Positions 1 through 13,100 of a DNA stretch of 64,000 nucleotides are shown here, piece after piece. Within the stretch, counting starts at the first letter, position 1. Every line of letters starts with the position of its first letter. A program made the translations under genes and the position numbers. The stretch comes from Stictocephala bisonia (Eukaryota; Arthropoda; Insecta; Hemiptera; Membracidae), in contig JAQJVL010000677.1 in the NCBI GenBank assembly GCA_035578905.1, positions 1 to 64,000 on the forward strand. Direction: 5' to 3'. The notes beneath the pieces are model-generated. The model was not told the origin of the DNA and ran no database searches. It was given only the letters and a program-made list of their open reading frames with translations.

Positions 1-544
1 ACAGGTTGCCTGGACATTGACACTTGCATATCCTTTGTGATTGATGTATTCATCACCAAACATGGACAGTTTATTTATTTCAATGTGAGTGCAGTATAAT
101 GCACCCAAAACTGTTGGTAAAGTGTGTTTGCCACATGACCTTTGAGTTGTTGATCTCTTGCACTGTGCTAGGAAAGTGAATTCAGTTATCAACTTTATCC
201 AGTATACAACTCATCACATAATTAATATTTTTACACACTGTTGAATGGTCAACTCCAATGTCTTCGGCTACTCTGCTCTGGAAGCCTGGGTCAGTAGTGT
301 AACGAAGGAAAATCTTAATACGTTGTCTTGCGGAGAGTGTTTTCGTACAAATTTCATCACTTTGCGGCAGGAATTCAAATGTCACAAAATCAATATTTTC
401 TGTTTCAAAACGCATAAGCTCCTTGCACCTGTTCAACACTCTTCGTACTCGAAACGTTCTTCTCTCCCTGAAACGCATAAACATTGCCATTATTAAGTGA
501 AGTGGCAACTGATAAAGTGTAGTGTGCCTGTTCCCTGACTCCAA
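1..544 (-). pseudogene. PIF/Harbinger transposase remnant, cut by window edge
   Basis: The frame at 544-182 (120 codons, ending in a stop) reads like the N-terminal and helix-turn-helix part of a HARBI1/PIF-Harbinger transposase: a basic FRERRTFRVRRVLNR stretch, then LSARQRIKIFLRY and VAEDIGVDHSTVCKNINYV. Past the stop, 69-1 in another frame gives FGDEYINHKGYASVNVQ, the family's DDE-domain pattern (D-E-Y-I-N-x-K-G-Y plus N-V-Q). The ORF is therefore broken by at least one stop and one frameshift inside one element that continues left of the window. The protein is a DNA transposase; this copy cannot make one. A domesticated HARBI1 gene is unlikely given the breaks. Confidence 0.72.
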
Positions 545-760
545 AATAATGAAGTTATAACTATACCTATATAAAGTGAAGATATATCTTCACTTTAATC
601 ACATCAAAAGTGGAGTTACAACTACTAAACCGGAAAAAAAGAATGTACAACTATGGGGTAGATATAACTACATTTTTAATCACACCGAGTGAAGGTGTAA
701 CTTCAAAAATGTAGAGTGGTAGCATTATCTCTGTTTTAATCACTTCACTGAATTGTTGAA
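545..760. repeat. Subterminal repeats beside the Harbinger remnant
   Basis: Three spaced copies of a TTTTAATCAC-like motif (about 596, 677 and 738) occur roughly 60-80 bp apart, next to GTGAAG/GTGTAAC variants. A 24-nt perfect palindrome at 573-596 is centred on the middle TATA of GATATATC. This is consistent with subterminal transposase-binding repeats at the end of the Harbinger-type element, whose exact terminus I could not define. Confidence 0.4.
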
Positions 761-1089
761 TAATTTTAACATGGCTACCTTACAATTTATGTTGTACTCA
801 TACTGGTAACTTTTCTTGTTAATTTTGTCTATATTTGGAAGTAATTTAATGATAAATCAATAAAAACGATCAAAATTGCATTGTGGTCATCGCAGAATAT
901 TCCTGTGATGCAAATTTGAGTCCATAATATAGTTAGTAATCCTGTATTTTACACAACCTGGATCAGCCAGACCAGGTAATTAGGGTGTTGTTTATTGTAA
1001 TACAACATCACTGTCAGCATCATATACAAAATAAGGGAGTTGTAAGAGTAAGTTTAGATACAGTTGAAAAGAACTATGTTTTTTCCCAG
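761..1089. other. AT-rich sequence before Tango1 exon A
   Basis: No gene or repeat recognised. The end is a pyrimidine tract (GTTTTTTCCCAG) that serves as the acceptor for the first recognisable Tango1 exon. The frame stays open upstream from 985, so the exon could start earlier. Confidence 0.4.
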
Positions 1090-1194
1090 ATGATTGCTAC
1101 TTTGATAGATGAGATCCCATTGGACGTCACAATATTGCTTGTCATCACAGGAGTGGTTGTACTTATATTCTCTCTCGGCCACTACTACATTGAG
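1090..1194 (+). CDS. Tango1: Tango1 exon A: transmembrane segment
   Basis: 35 codons, phase 0 at both ends, acceptor TTTTTTCCCAG and donor GAG|GTAATT. It encodes MIATLIDEIPLDV followed by an uninterrupted hydrophobic stretch (TILLVITGVVVLIFSLG) and YYIE, a membrane anchor just before the coiled coil. The exon opens with ATG, so it could hold the start of a short isoform. The alternative is an earlier 5' boundary, because the frame is open back to 985. Confidence 0.65.
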
Positions 1195-4100
1195 GTAATT
1201 AAAATAGTTCCTTATTCTACAAATTGTATTTCCACAGAGCAAGTTCTATAAAATCAAGTTCAGTAGAATTATTCTTAATTATATTTCTTCTTTACCCCTT
1301 CAAGGGAATATAAAAACAATTTTAGTTAAATAAGTTGATTGCTATTTGAATGCCAGAATCTACTGTATCGTTATTTCTAGACCATTGTTACTCATAAGCA
1401 TTATTAAAAAAAAAAAACTATTAATGAAATTGAACATCTCAATAATGCACTTATTTACTTTTAATATATTTAAAACAGTTTAAAAAGGTGCAATATTCTT
1501 CTCACTGGTCTATTGTGGTATGTAGGCATTTATTTATGGTGGAGACTAAAAAATCTGAAAAATATTTTAAATATAAAAAAATAAAAAATTATGTACATTG
1601 TAATTGACTTTAGTGGTCTGGAGACTCTGCAAAATTAAAAATTTTAAACAAAATAATACTTTTATTCTCCTTTACAAGATCACGGTTCACGATTTTAACA
1701 CAAAACAAAATATAAAACGATGATTAGAAAAAAAAAGATTCATGATTAGAAATTTTATGAAAACACACTGAATTAAAATTCTTACATTATATGTTTTATC
1801 AAACTGTCAAATTATTTAGGAAAGATAAATTAATGATAAAAATAAAATCGTATTTATTGTTAGGGTTTGGTTATTCATAGAATCAAGAAGTTCTATGATT
1901 TTTGAATAGCCACAAATCTGTAAAATAAAATAATGATCCATATTATTCTGTAACTTGTATTTTGATTTTTGCTTTATTTTTGAAGTATGTATTTTGATAT
2001 TGAATTCAATATGAATGTACAGTTAAGCTGCAATATAAACAAAATGATGTTGTATGAGTTTTGGAATAAAAATTACGTTTAATTATTATTAGAAAATTAT
2101 TAGTAAAGTTGAGTTGAAAGATGCTGACCACATGAATCCTACTACGTAATTTTCACCAATTTTTCAAGATAAAATCAAGTAAAATTATAAATTAAGTAAA
2201 ACTCTGAAACCAATTGATTTTTTTAGGCTCATAGAAGAGACGGACCACTTGTAGCAGTTATAAATAAGTTAGAACGAGAAGTGCTCATTCTGAAAAAGGA
2301 AAACTCTATTCTCGAGGACAGGCTGCAAACTGTCCTGCAAGAGGTGAGATTATCAACATAATTAATTATATACAAGGTGGAAAACACTTCCACAACTTTT
2401 TTATGACGTAACTTGTAAAAGGTTTTTCTTGTACATGATCATGGTTACAAAGAACACACTTTTTGATGCCATTAGCGACATTTCATCTTTTCAGGGGGAC
2501 AGCTCACAAGGAGTAGAACAAAAATTTTCGATGTAAGCCTAGGTCGAGTTTGGTATCAGATGAAAGGTCTATTCAAGAGAAATTAATTGCCGCAAACTGG
2601 ACTTCGAAAGGTTTATCCTTTTCAGAGTAGCGGTCATTTGAATTTCAAACTAACTAATTTTAACATTATTATTTCTCCACTATTCAACAGTTTCAAGTAA
2701 ATTATTATGATAAAAAATAATACTTAATGAAAAATAATTATTTACAAAATATTAAATGATCAAATTATCTATGGAAAAAAACTTTGTTATGTAAGTGTTT
2801 CAATGTTTTTTCCACTCTTTAATTAAAAAATGTGTTGTCTATCAAACTTTTCCAAATAGTTTGCATCCAAAACTGTGTTATAAAAACGCCTTTATTTTAT
2901 AAAAAGAATAAATCTACAAACGCAAGCTTATATTGTTGTGTTAGTTACAACAAGAAATGTAACTCTTCCTTGTCTTTACATCCTTGAGACGGCGGTGTAC
3001 TGTCGCTACAAATGTAGTTTGACTAGCGGCAGTGACGTCCATGGATATGAGACAAGGGCGAGGGCCGCCTACCGCATCGAACAACACAAGACGGTGGCGT
3101 TTGAACGCCTTCCCTCGCAGATGGGAGTCAGATTAGTCAATGTTCTCCCTGAACGAATTAAATCCCAAACTTCCCAAAAATTATTTAAATCTCGGCTGAA
3201 AAGTCACCTTGTGTCTAATGCTTTCTATACGGTTGGTGAGTTCATGGACCACCATCATGGGAATTTATAGAATGCCCGGTCACTCCAGCACTTTGGTGAC
3301 AAATTCATGCTTTCTCTCAATTAAGAATTAAAATCTCTAACACATTTTTAGCCCTGCTAAAGACTTTAACCAACTAATAAGCCTTAAGCTAACTATTAAT
3401 AAGCTTTATAGCCTTAACTAATTTGACGCTATTTATTGTACCTTTGTACATTTACAAATAAAGCATTTTGAATTGAATTGAATTGAATTGTAACTGAAGA
3501 GTACATTGTAGATTTAAATTTTGATGGAAGATAGAGGGATTCAGTAGAGGGACAGAAGAAGAAACAAGTCTTGAAAAGAAAATATATAAAATTTTTTAAT
3601 GATATATTGAGAATTTTAATTTATTATTACAGTAGAACCTCATTATCTGACATAGATATTATACGATATTCCGTTTTAACGTATGTACAATAAAAATTGT
3701 CTGAATTGTTCTGAAATATGAAAACAGTTTCTGCTTAGTGATATTTTACCAACCAGCGCATTGCTTTGTTGCTTCCTGTACTTGACGTTTTGTGTGAGCA
3801 GACTATATCACTTTTGTCAATGTACTGATTGCCTAAAAATAATGGTATTTTTTAGGACGGACAGTGCTTGTAAGTAGGGGGAATAGCAAATGAGTGACTG
3901 TGAACTCAATTCAATTCAATTCAAAAACTCTTTATTTGTCAATGTACAAATATACATTAAATAGCGTCACAATTCACATAATAATTATCATTAGATTGAT
4001 TATTGTTCTTAATTTATCGTTGTACACAGTTAACCATGTCTTTACTGTAAATGTGAAATAAAAAGACGTAAAATATCATTGTATCTGGCAAATATTTAAA

Positions 4101-7100
4101 ACTAAAACAGAACTATTTGAGATTTTTTAAAATACAAATAAGATACATATTTTTAAAATGTGAAGTAAAAAATAAATAAGATATCATTGCATATGACTGA
4201 CATTTAAAACTCTAGTAGAACTTTGAGATTTATATCTAATAAAAAGAATAATTATTATATTTTACAATATTAATTTTATGTCATAATTAAGTTATTGATT
4301 ATAAGATAGGAGTGATCTTTAAAAATACTTTAATTTATTTACAAATTTTATAATGTAAATTAAAAGTAAATAAAACATTATATATCTTGCAGACATTCAA
4401 AACTAAAACAGAACTATTTGAAATTTGCATAAAACCAAATGTAATAAAAAGAAAACAGTTATTATATTTTACAATATTACATAATTTGTATGTCTTAATA
4501 TTTAATACAATTTATCATAAGAGGTACTTTAATTTATTTACATATTTTTAACTGAAAATATTCTTTGAATGAGTATAACGAGGCATTTGTTAGGTACTGT
4601 TTACACTTATTTTTAAATAATATCAAATTTGATTCACTAAAAATATCTTTCCGCAGTGAAAATAAAAATTTGTTGCCAATAAAACTAGTTTTCTTTTCAA
4701 AAAACTTTAAATTATGAGGTTCTACATATCTATTGTATCTGGTATTATATGAATGGGTATTCTGAACAGTTATTGTTTGGTTTGTTTTGACATACATTAC
4801 AGTTTCAAGGATGTACAACGCATACACTGTTGGGATGCCCAAATGTGAAAAATATTCTTTTACTGACTCTGAGGACTGTAGGTTAAAAATTGCTCTTATT
4901 GCCTTTTTTTGTTGTAACAGAATTTTATCCAAGTTTTCTTTTGTTGTGGCTCCATAAATTGCAATACCATATGAAAAATGTGAATGTACTTGTGAGTAAT
5001 AAACAGTTTTTAGTGTTTCTATGCTGCATACTCTGCACAACTGACGCAAAGCATAGATACCGGAAGACATTTTACCAACAATATGATTAACATGAATATC
5101 CCAACTTAAGTTTGGATCTACTATTAGTCCTAGGAACTTAGTAGAATCAACCTGGTCTAGCTTTGAATTATCTATGTATATATTTGGTTGCAGTTTCAAC
5201 CTATTTTGTTTTGTGGAAAAAGATATAAAATTTGATTTACTGGTATTTAGAAGAAGATTGTTTCCATCCAAAAAATCTTTAACAGATAAAAGGCTGATAA
5301 AAGAAGCCAGTTCAATATCCTCCTGTTTAATTCCTGAAACTGTAATGTTTGCATCATCAGCATATAAACAGATGGATCCTCCCCTTGGAATGACAGTGGG
5401 TAGGCCAGCTACATAACAGAGAAATAGCAGTGGGCCCAATATAGAACCTTGAGGAACACCATGTTTAACAATTTGAAAATCTGAGCGAACATTTTGAATA
5501 TAACTATATTTATTGTAATTAGTTTTATGATGTAACTCAATACATTGCATTCTATTTTGAAGATATGAACCAAACCAATTTAACTCTTTACCTTTAATAT
5601 TAAAACTACTAAGTTTACTTAGTAATTTCTCGTGAGATACACTATCAAAAGCCTTTTTAAGGTCAAGAAAAATGCCAACAATACTTTCATTTCTATCAAT
5701 GCTATCTATTATGGATTCAATAAAATGGATGCCTGCAGTAATAGTAGATTTACCGGTCCTAAAACCATGTTGTTCCTCATCAAGTATTTTATTACTTTCT
5801 AAATAATCTAACAGTTGGTTATATACTACTTTTTCTAATATTTTTGAAAAAACTGGTAACAAAGATATTGGCCTGTAGCTTGAAGGATCATATAAGTTTC
5901 CTTTTTTAAAAATGGGTACTACTTTCGCAATTTTAAGTTTAGACGGAAAATAACCAGATATCAACGATGAATTTACAATATGAGCTAAGGGTTGTACCGG
6001 GTCTTTTGACTGGTGCATTTCGTTTTTTTTGTCGTTGGCTGCCGGGCTGCCTGAGATCGCTCATGCCCTGCGTTTCGCGTAGTTGGTAGCTGTTGGCCCG
6101 GATCCGTTCGTTCCATGTTCCGGCCTTTGGCTGTCAGGTTGGCCATCTTCTAGATTGTTCTAGTAGTTCGAGTTGGTTCTCAGCAGCCGTTAGTCACGAG
6201 ATGATAGGCTAGAAGCTCTAAAACGTAAGTGTTCATTTTGTAAGTTTTAATATCTAATCACCCTTTTGGTGAGAATATTTTGTTACAATAATATTAATCG
6301 TTCTTGCTTGTGTTTTCAGAGTTTTGTTAAATTTGTGTTCTTTGTCTAGATGTTTCTCAGACTAGGTTAAAGCCATGTGCTCAATGTTACAGTTTTACCA
6401 GTAATTGCTTTATTATATCTTGTTTTATTTTCAATTGTAATTCTGTATAATGTTTATTGAGCCTTTTTTTTCAGTTGGAGTTACCGATATATCATATTTT
6501 TTGTTCTTTGCCAATAACCTAGCCTAGCTGTACCCTTTGATTTTCATGTTATAACCTATTGCTCATGTATCCATAGCCTAGTTTTCAGTTTGTCATTTTT
6601 AGTTCCATATACGTAATTACGTCTTTTATAATTTGTTAAATTTGTAAATTGGTTTTAAATCTGAGTTTGCCAACATAATTATTCATAGCCTAAAGTTAAT
6701 CTTACATTTTCTAGTGTGCTTTAATCACGTACAATTTTGTCTGTTCCTGTTTTGTTGCCATTTTGTGTATTAGAGGTCATGTGTAGTATTTTTGTTGTTG
6801 TGGCTGGACTATTTTTAATTGCTGTGTTTGGCCTTCCAGTCCAGGGTCCTTGAGTGGGACGTTCAGCCCTCGGCCTGCCGTCCGGGGATTGTCTACCATC
6901 TGTACTGCTAGCCTGGCCTGAGGACCAAGCTGGAGCCTAGTTTCGCCCGCTACCCTCTCTTCATCTTTGGGTATAAGTCTTCTGTCCTCAGGTCAGTGCA
7001 TTCCATGTTGTTTTCCCGGCGGCTGAGCTGGGGGTTTAATTTAAACAGTGAAATATAGAAAAAAAGAAGAAAAAAAAAGTTTGTGGAACTTTATGTGGCC

Positions 7101-10100
7101 TAGGCCTAAGACTGAACAGTGATTTATGGAACTCAGCCATGGGGACTTACTTATATTTATTTATTAAAGAAAGAAAAATTTTTTAAAATACACAAAGAAA
7201 GTTCGCTGTTATTCTTTATTGTTATTTATCTTTATTAGTTTAGTCTATTGTTACATTTGTTTAGATTTTTATATTTGTTAGGTCCCCATTGTTAAATCAT
7301 GTTATTATTTATTTATATGTTTAGGCCTAGTTATTGTTATTTATTTTGTTTGTTAAGTGAATTTTTACTCGAACGGTACCGTGTTATATTTTCTTTTAAA
7401 TTGTTTAATTTTTAAACTCACCAAAAGGGGATTATTGTACTTTTACGTAACTTCTAATTCGGAGCTGCCCAGGGATTCCGGCTTACTCCCTGGCCCGGTG
7501 GAATCAAGGGATGTGGGCTGAATTGCCGGGGTTATTTTAGGGTTATCTAAATTGTGTCTAGATGTTCACTTTTAAGTTATTAAAATTTTCTTACGTTTTG
7601 GGTGTCTGGCTAGGCTGCAGATAGGCCATGTAGTTGTTAATTGGTAATTTTGGTGTTTGTTGTTTTTGTAGCTTTTGTGTCTTATCTTGTTAATTTTAGT
7701 GTTTATTGTTATTTATTGAAGTGCGAATTGATTTTGTGGCCTTCTGCCGTTTTTGATTATTTAATATTTGCTCTTTGGTAATAAACTAGTTTGCTCAGCT
7801 GCCGAGTGTTATTTTGACCCTCCAACTGCCACCCGTGATCCCATCGCTCGACTTGTTTTGAGCCATCCCCCGGTTGGCATGCTTTCCAGCTTTGGTGGGG
7901 GGGGATGGGTCTCAGGGTTTAATAATGAAGGAGATTGATTGTTTAACAACGCTTATTGGTATGTCATCCACCCCAGTAGAAAGTTTATTTTCAAAAGCCA
8001 TCACTAACTTATAAAGTTGATCTTCACTAACTGTCTTGAATTTAAATGTTGTTGAAATTTCCTTTACACATTTAGAATTGAAATTACCACTTGAGGAATT
8101 TGGAATACTGAACTCTCATTCAGTAGTTCCCTGACCAGTCAGACATATTAGTTTGTTGTATGGAAGTTGTGTTACTTTATAGTTTTTGATACCCTTAAGA
8201 AATGTAATAGGGTAATGTATTAGGATAGTTCGTTTTTGAAAAATGTCCACAACAATTTAATTGCTTTTGTTATAAAAACTGAACAGTAGTTAATGTTTAT
8301 TCAATACTGTTATAAACCTTAAGGGGATATCCTACTGAAAATGGTGATTTTCTATACTACAATTATTTTCAATGGAAACAATTTTTTTTTAGGTCAGTGT
8401 TGACCTAAAAAGATGTTTTGCATTGAAAAAACAAAATAAAAATTATACTCTAGTTTTTTAGGATTTTTTTGAGGCAAAAATCGTGTTTTTTTCAAGTGCT
8501 TATAACTTTTTTATTTTTGCACCAATTTTATTGGTCATAATCTCATTTTAAAGATCACAAAATTTAAAACATTTTTGTCTAGCAAATTTGTTTAATCATT
8601 TTTAGTTCACATTTTATGCCATGTCAAATACAAAATAAAATAAAAAATTGTCCAATTCTTTTTGAGAATTAAAAAAAAATACTTTTAGTAAACTTATAAA
8701 AAATTGGCTAGACAAAAAGTTTATAAATATACCCATAAAAATGTGGTAAAAATTTCATGGCTCTAGCTCTTATGGTTAAAAAGTTATAAGAGTTTTAGCT
8801 TTGAAAAAATATAAATTTCAAAGTTGCGGATATTAGCGTTTGAACATTTTGCAAGCACATTTTGTGGTTCGGGAGTGAATAACATTCAAAACACCTTTCT
8901 TTCAACAGTAAGTATTTTAGTTGTACAATATTTGAACTCATAAGCTTATAAAACTATTCAATACTAACAATATTAGCCTTATTAGGCTTTTGAATAATAG
9001 TGAAAAATAAAATTGTCCGAATCGATAAACGTTAAATTTTGACACTTTATGAAGAACTAGTTGTTCATGATAATTAGAAGCTCCCAGCACCTTAGGTTAC
9101 ACCTTCCTGCTCATTTAGTCTTTTTAGCTATCACTGTAACTATAAAATATAAACTACAAAATCAGAAAACTTAGCATAAACAAACTACAAACTGACAGCT
9201 GCTGTTGTTTACTTGATTTCTTCTTCGGAAAGTGTCATCTGTTGCTACACAGAGGAAAAAACACATGTAATACAAAACAAGCATATGTCAGTATATACAT
9301 GTAATAAAAATAAAATAATACAACTAGTATTTATGTCAGTAATGTATGGGTATTCTTATAATAGTGTGTAAGAAGCTCACTGTGTAAGAACCCAAGTGAG
9401 CCCGCCGCGGTTCTGGTGCACCAAAAACTGATTGCAGATCTATCTTCAAAAATTTTTTGACACTGATAACATTAGTTTTGAGGTCAGAAATTGTGTTTTT
9501 TATAATTCCTAATAACCATAGAAACAATAAAAAAATATTTGAAAAAAATGAAAATTTTCAAAAAAATTGCCATTTTCAGTAGGATATCCCCTTAACTATA
9601 AGACCTTAATAACATTAATTTATTATTAATATTTATAGAGTTTTTACTAGCATTCCCTGTTATCCAATACTTTTACTCATCTGACGTCATCACAGTCTGT
9701 TTACGTCGAATAAGTGAGGCTCTACTGTATATTCATAATTAAAAAATAACTATTTTTACTTACTTAAAATATTTTAGTCAGTTTATTTTGATATTATTTG
9801 AGTATTTGAAATTAATTAATAAACTATTTTTCGAATGATAAAAAAATTGTACTAAATGGTTCCGAGCAATGCCGATTACAGTTCATCCAAAAAGTGAGTG
9901 GCCTTAGATAGAATTATGAAAGTAATTTGAAAAACTATTTCAAGTTGTATTTTGTAGCCTTAAACTGCATATCTGTTATTTGATTGGTAGGGTATCAAAA
10001 TTTCCAATACCTTTATTTCCAAAACATTGATTTCTCCAATATCAAGATGTCCATGGATATTTTTTCCCTTCACATAAACTTTTTCAATCTTTGACAATTT

Positions 10101-13100
10101 CTAATTCAATTCAAATTACTTACATTTTGACGGATTTCTATATTTTAAACACTCGAATGGAAAAAATACAGTGAGATACTGGCGTTGTAAAAGGACTGAT
10201 GCATGTTCTGCACGTGCAACATGTTACACAGTATTTTGATGTAACATATGTTCCTGGAATAACAGCTCGTTGTCGTAGATGAGCGGCTGCACCAAGATAT
10301 CCACCCTCTATGTGGAACCAATACGATGATGTGCTCCAACATCAGACTAGAACAAACAATAAGTTAGAAGAATGGCAAAACCACTTTCAGATCCTTTTAG
10401 CAAACTACCGACCCAGTCTCTATACTTTTTTAACTGCACTACAAAATGAACAAGGAGATGAGGAAACAATTATTTGTCAGATAAATTTAGGCAAAAAACT
10501 AAAAACACTCCCCACGACGTCGCCAAATTGTAGATCAGAGGATAATTAATATTGTTTCCAGTTACAATACTTATGTTGAGAATGACAATATACTCGATTA
10601 CTTGAAAGCCGTCGGTTATAATTTACATTTATGAGTTTGTAACTTTGTTGTATTTGGAATGTTATTGTTTTTAGAATAAATATTTGTTTGGAAAAAATGT
10701 GTTTTGGAATTTCATTGTTTGGAAATTTTTAAAGTGGAAATTTGGTGTTGGAAGTTTAATTTTGGAACTTTTGATACACAATCTATTTGATTTATTGCTG
10801 AATTGAAGAGTCATGCATTTTTAAACAAAAATATTTTACAATTTAACGTTGCCTTATTTTCTCTCACAACATGTGAACATTCGTTGAGGTAGCTATATTA
10901 AGAAATGTTGGTAAAGTGAATTGTATTTGAAATTTATTTATAAGGAACCATTACCATTATTTTACAATACTTTAATAACTATTGGTGTGATTAATTTTCT
11001 AAATAGAGAAATTAAAGTTTTAAACAGTTTGCACATTATTTGTGTAAACATGCAGTTTATTAAATTAATCAATCCAGCAACTGTCACTTGTGAATTTTTC
11101 ATTTTATTTACTTTGTTTCTTAATCCTTTTAGTTGCTACACAACTTCATGAAATGTGAGATACTAATTTGTTATAATTAAACTAAACCATTCCCAGACAC
11201 AGTAGTTAACTCGGGGATTAGTTAATTGGCTTTAATAACTGTTGATGTAGTACTACCAGATACTTTATTTAACCATGTATATTGTTGCAGTTAGAAGGTT
11301 GGAACACTAATTCTGCAGAAAATGATGCTTTAATTGTAGAGCTCAAGCAGGAACTAGAAGAAACGAAGGTAAATTCTTATAGTTTTATATATATAATATA
11401 AAAGCAGAACCTGCCACAAAAGGGACTAATTCTTTCACTGCCAGTTTCAACATTTTGATGCACTTAAGGGAAATATTTATGTTCTCTATTTTTTACAAAT
11501 ATGAAAACAACGTATCATGTTTTTTTTCAATGGATAACTATTTATAGAAAGAACTATGCAAAATTGTTGTCTAAATTGTGATTATTATAAATGATTTTCT
11601 AGTGATGGTGCCCAATATTTGGAAGTTCTGAATAGTTCACCAATAAAACTTAACTAAATATTTTAGTCACTGCAGACAAGTAATTAAAATTTGTTATGTG
11701 CGTGTCATTTTTTGATAATTCACGAAGTTGATTTTTAGATCATATTCTCGCATCCTCAATACCTAAGGAAGATATCATGCAGTGAGATGTTTTGAATAAA
11801 TACATGAAGGGAAAAACTACTGTTTATAAAATAAAAAAAAATATATATTGCATTTATTTTTCATTGTTTATATAAAAAAATTTCAAAACTAAACATTACT
11901 TTGCACCATATATTGGCTCCAGGATAATGTCAACGCTACAGTTAATTAGCCAAAAATTGATTTTTAATTCCTTCAAGGAACAGATAGGTCAAGTTTGACA
12001 ACTAAAAGTATTAATCCTGTTTGAAATCAACAAAATGAGTTCAGTACATTTTTCTTATGTCACTCAGCAACTGCCAAGTCATGCTGAGTTGTTTACAAAC
12101 ACGGACAGTAAGGTTGTGACACAGTTGAAGAATGCTGACAATGCTGAGCATTCAAACTCCAATACAACAACAGTTTTAACAACCAGTAACCTATTTTTCA
12201 TTTATTGACACAAACACTAAAAGTCCAGTCTGTAACTACAGTTGAATTTTCAATATTTACTGATGATTTTCACATGAAAATGTTGAAAACATGAGGACCT
12301 TTATTTACTTTAATAAAAATAGTACGAATATTAAATTAAACTTGTACTATTGTTATCATTTAATAAAATGTACAGGATAAAACATTAATAAATGAAAGGT
12401 TTAAAAAAGTATAATGATAAATACTACTTATTTAACATCAAAATAATATTTGTAAAAAAATGAGAATCTTTCTGGAAATGATTCCAATACAAGTGAATTA
12501 GATGTAGGTTTATAAACAATTTAAAATTACATTTGTGAATAAGTATGATTGGAAAACTATTTGTTGTAACAAAAAATAGCATTTTATATATTGCGTTTAC
12601 TGCACTGTGGTTTTGATATGAAGGGAGTTGATAATAATTTATAGCAGGCATTATAGAATAAAAATTCTTTATTCGTTAGTGTAAGTTTAAAATCTGATTC
12701 TCAAGAAATTCTCCGTATACTATAATGCAGATGAAAATGAACACAGAATATAAATTTGAAACGTTCTCATCAAGTATTATGGTAAAATGGCTTCTCATCA
12801 AAAAATAATGCTATAATAATAATAATCTTTATAGTCTTCACTTAGAAAAAGTATTAGACATACAAAATGTAAATTAATACAAAATAGACAAAAATAAACG
12901 TAATCATTAAGCTATTTAAATTGTAAAAGATATTTGCTTTTTTCTCATTTTGCACTTTGTTACAGCTGACCTGGAAGGATCGGTAGGACTGGAATCTAGC
13001 TAAATCTGAATGCAGACTTGACAAAAATTGTTTTGGCATTTTCCTACATTTATAGGCTTAATATGAACATTATTATTTTGTTGTTTGCTATTTTACTTTC

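Noticed and set aside
182..544. Domesticated host HARBI1 gene
   Set aside because: A stop and a frame change separate the N-terminal part from the DDE-domain sequence, and it is next to subterminal transposon repeats.
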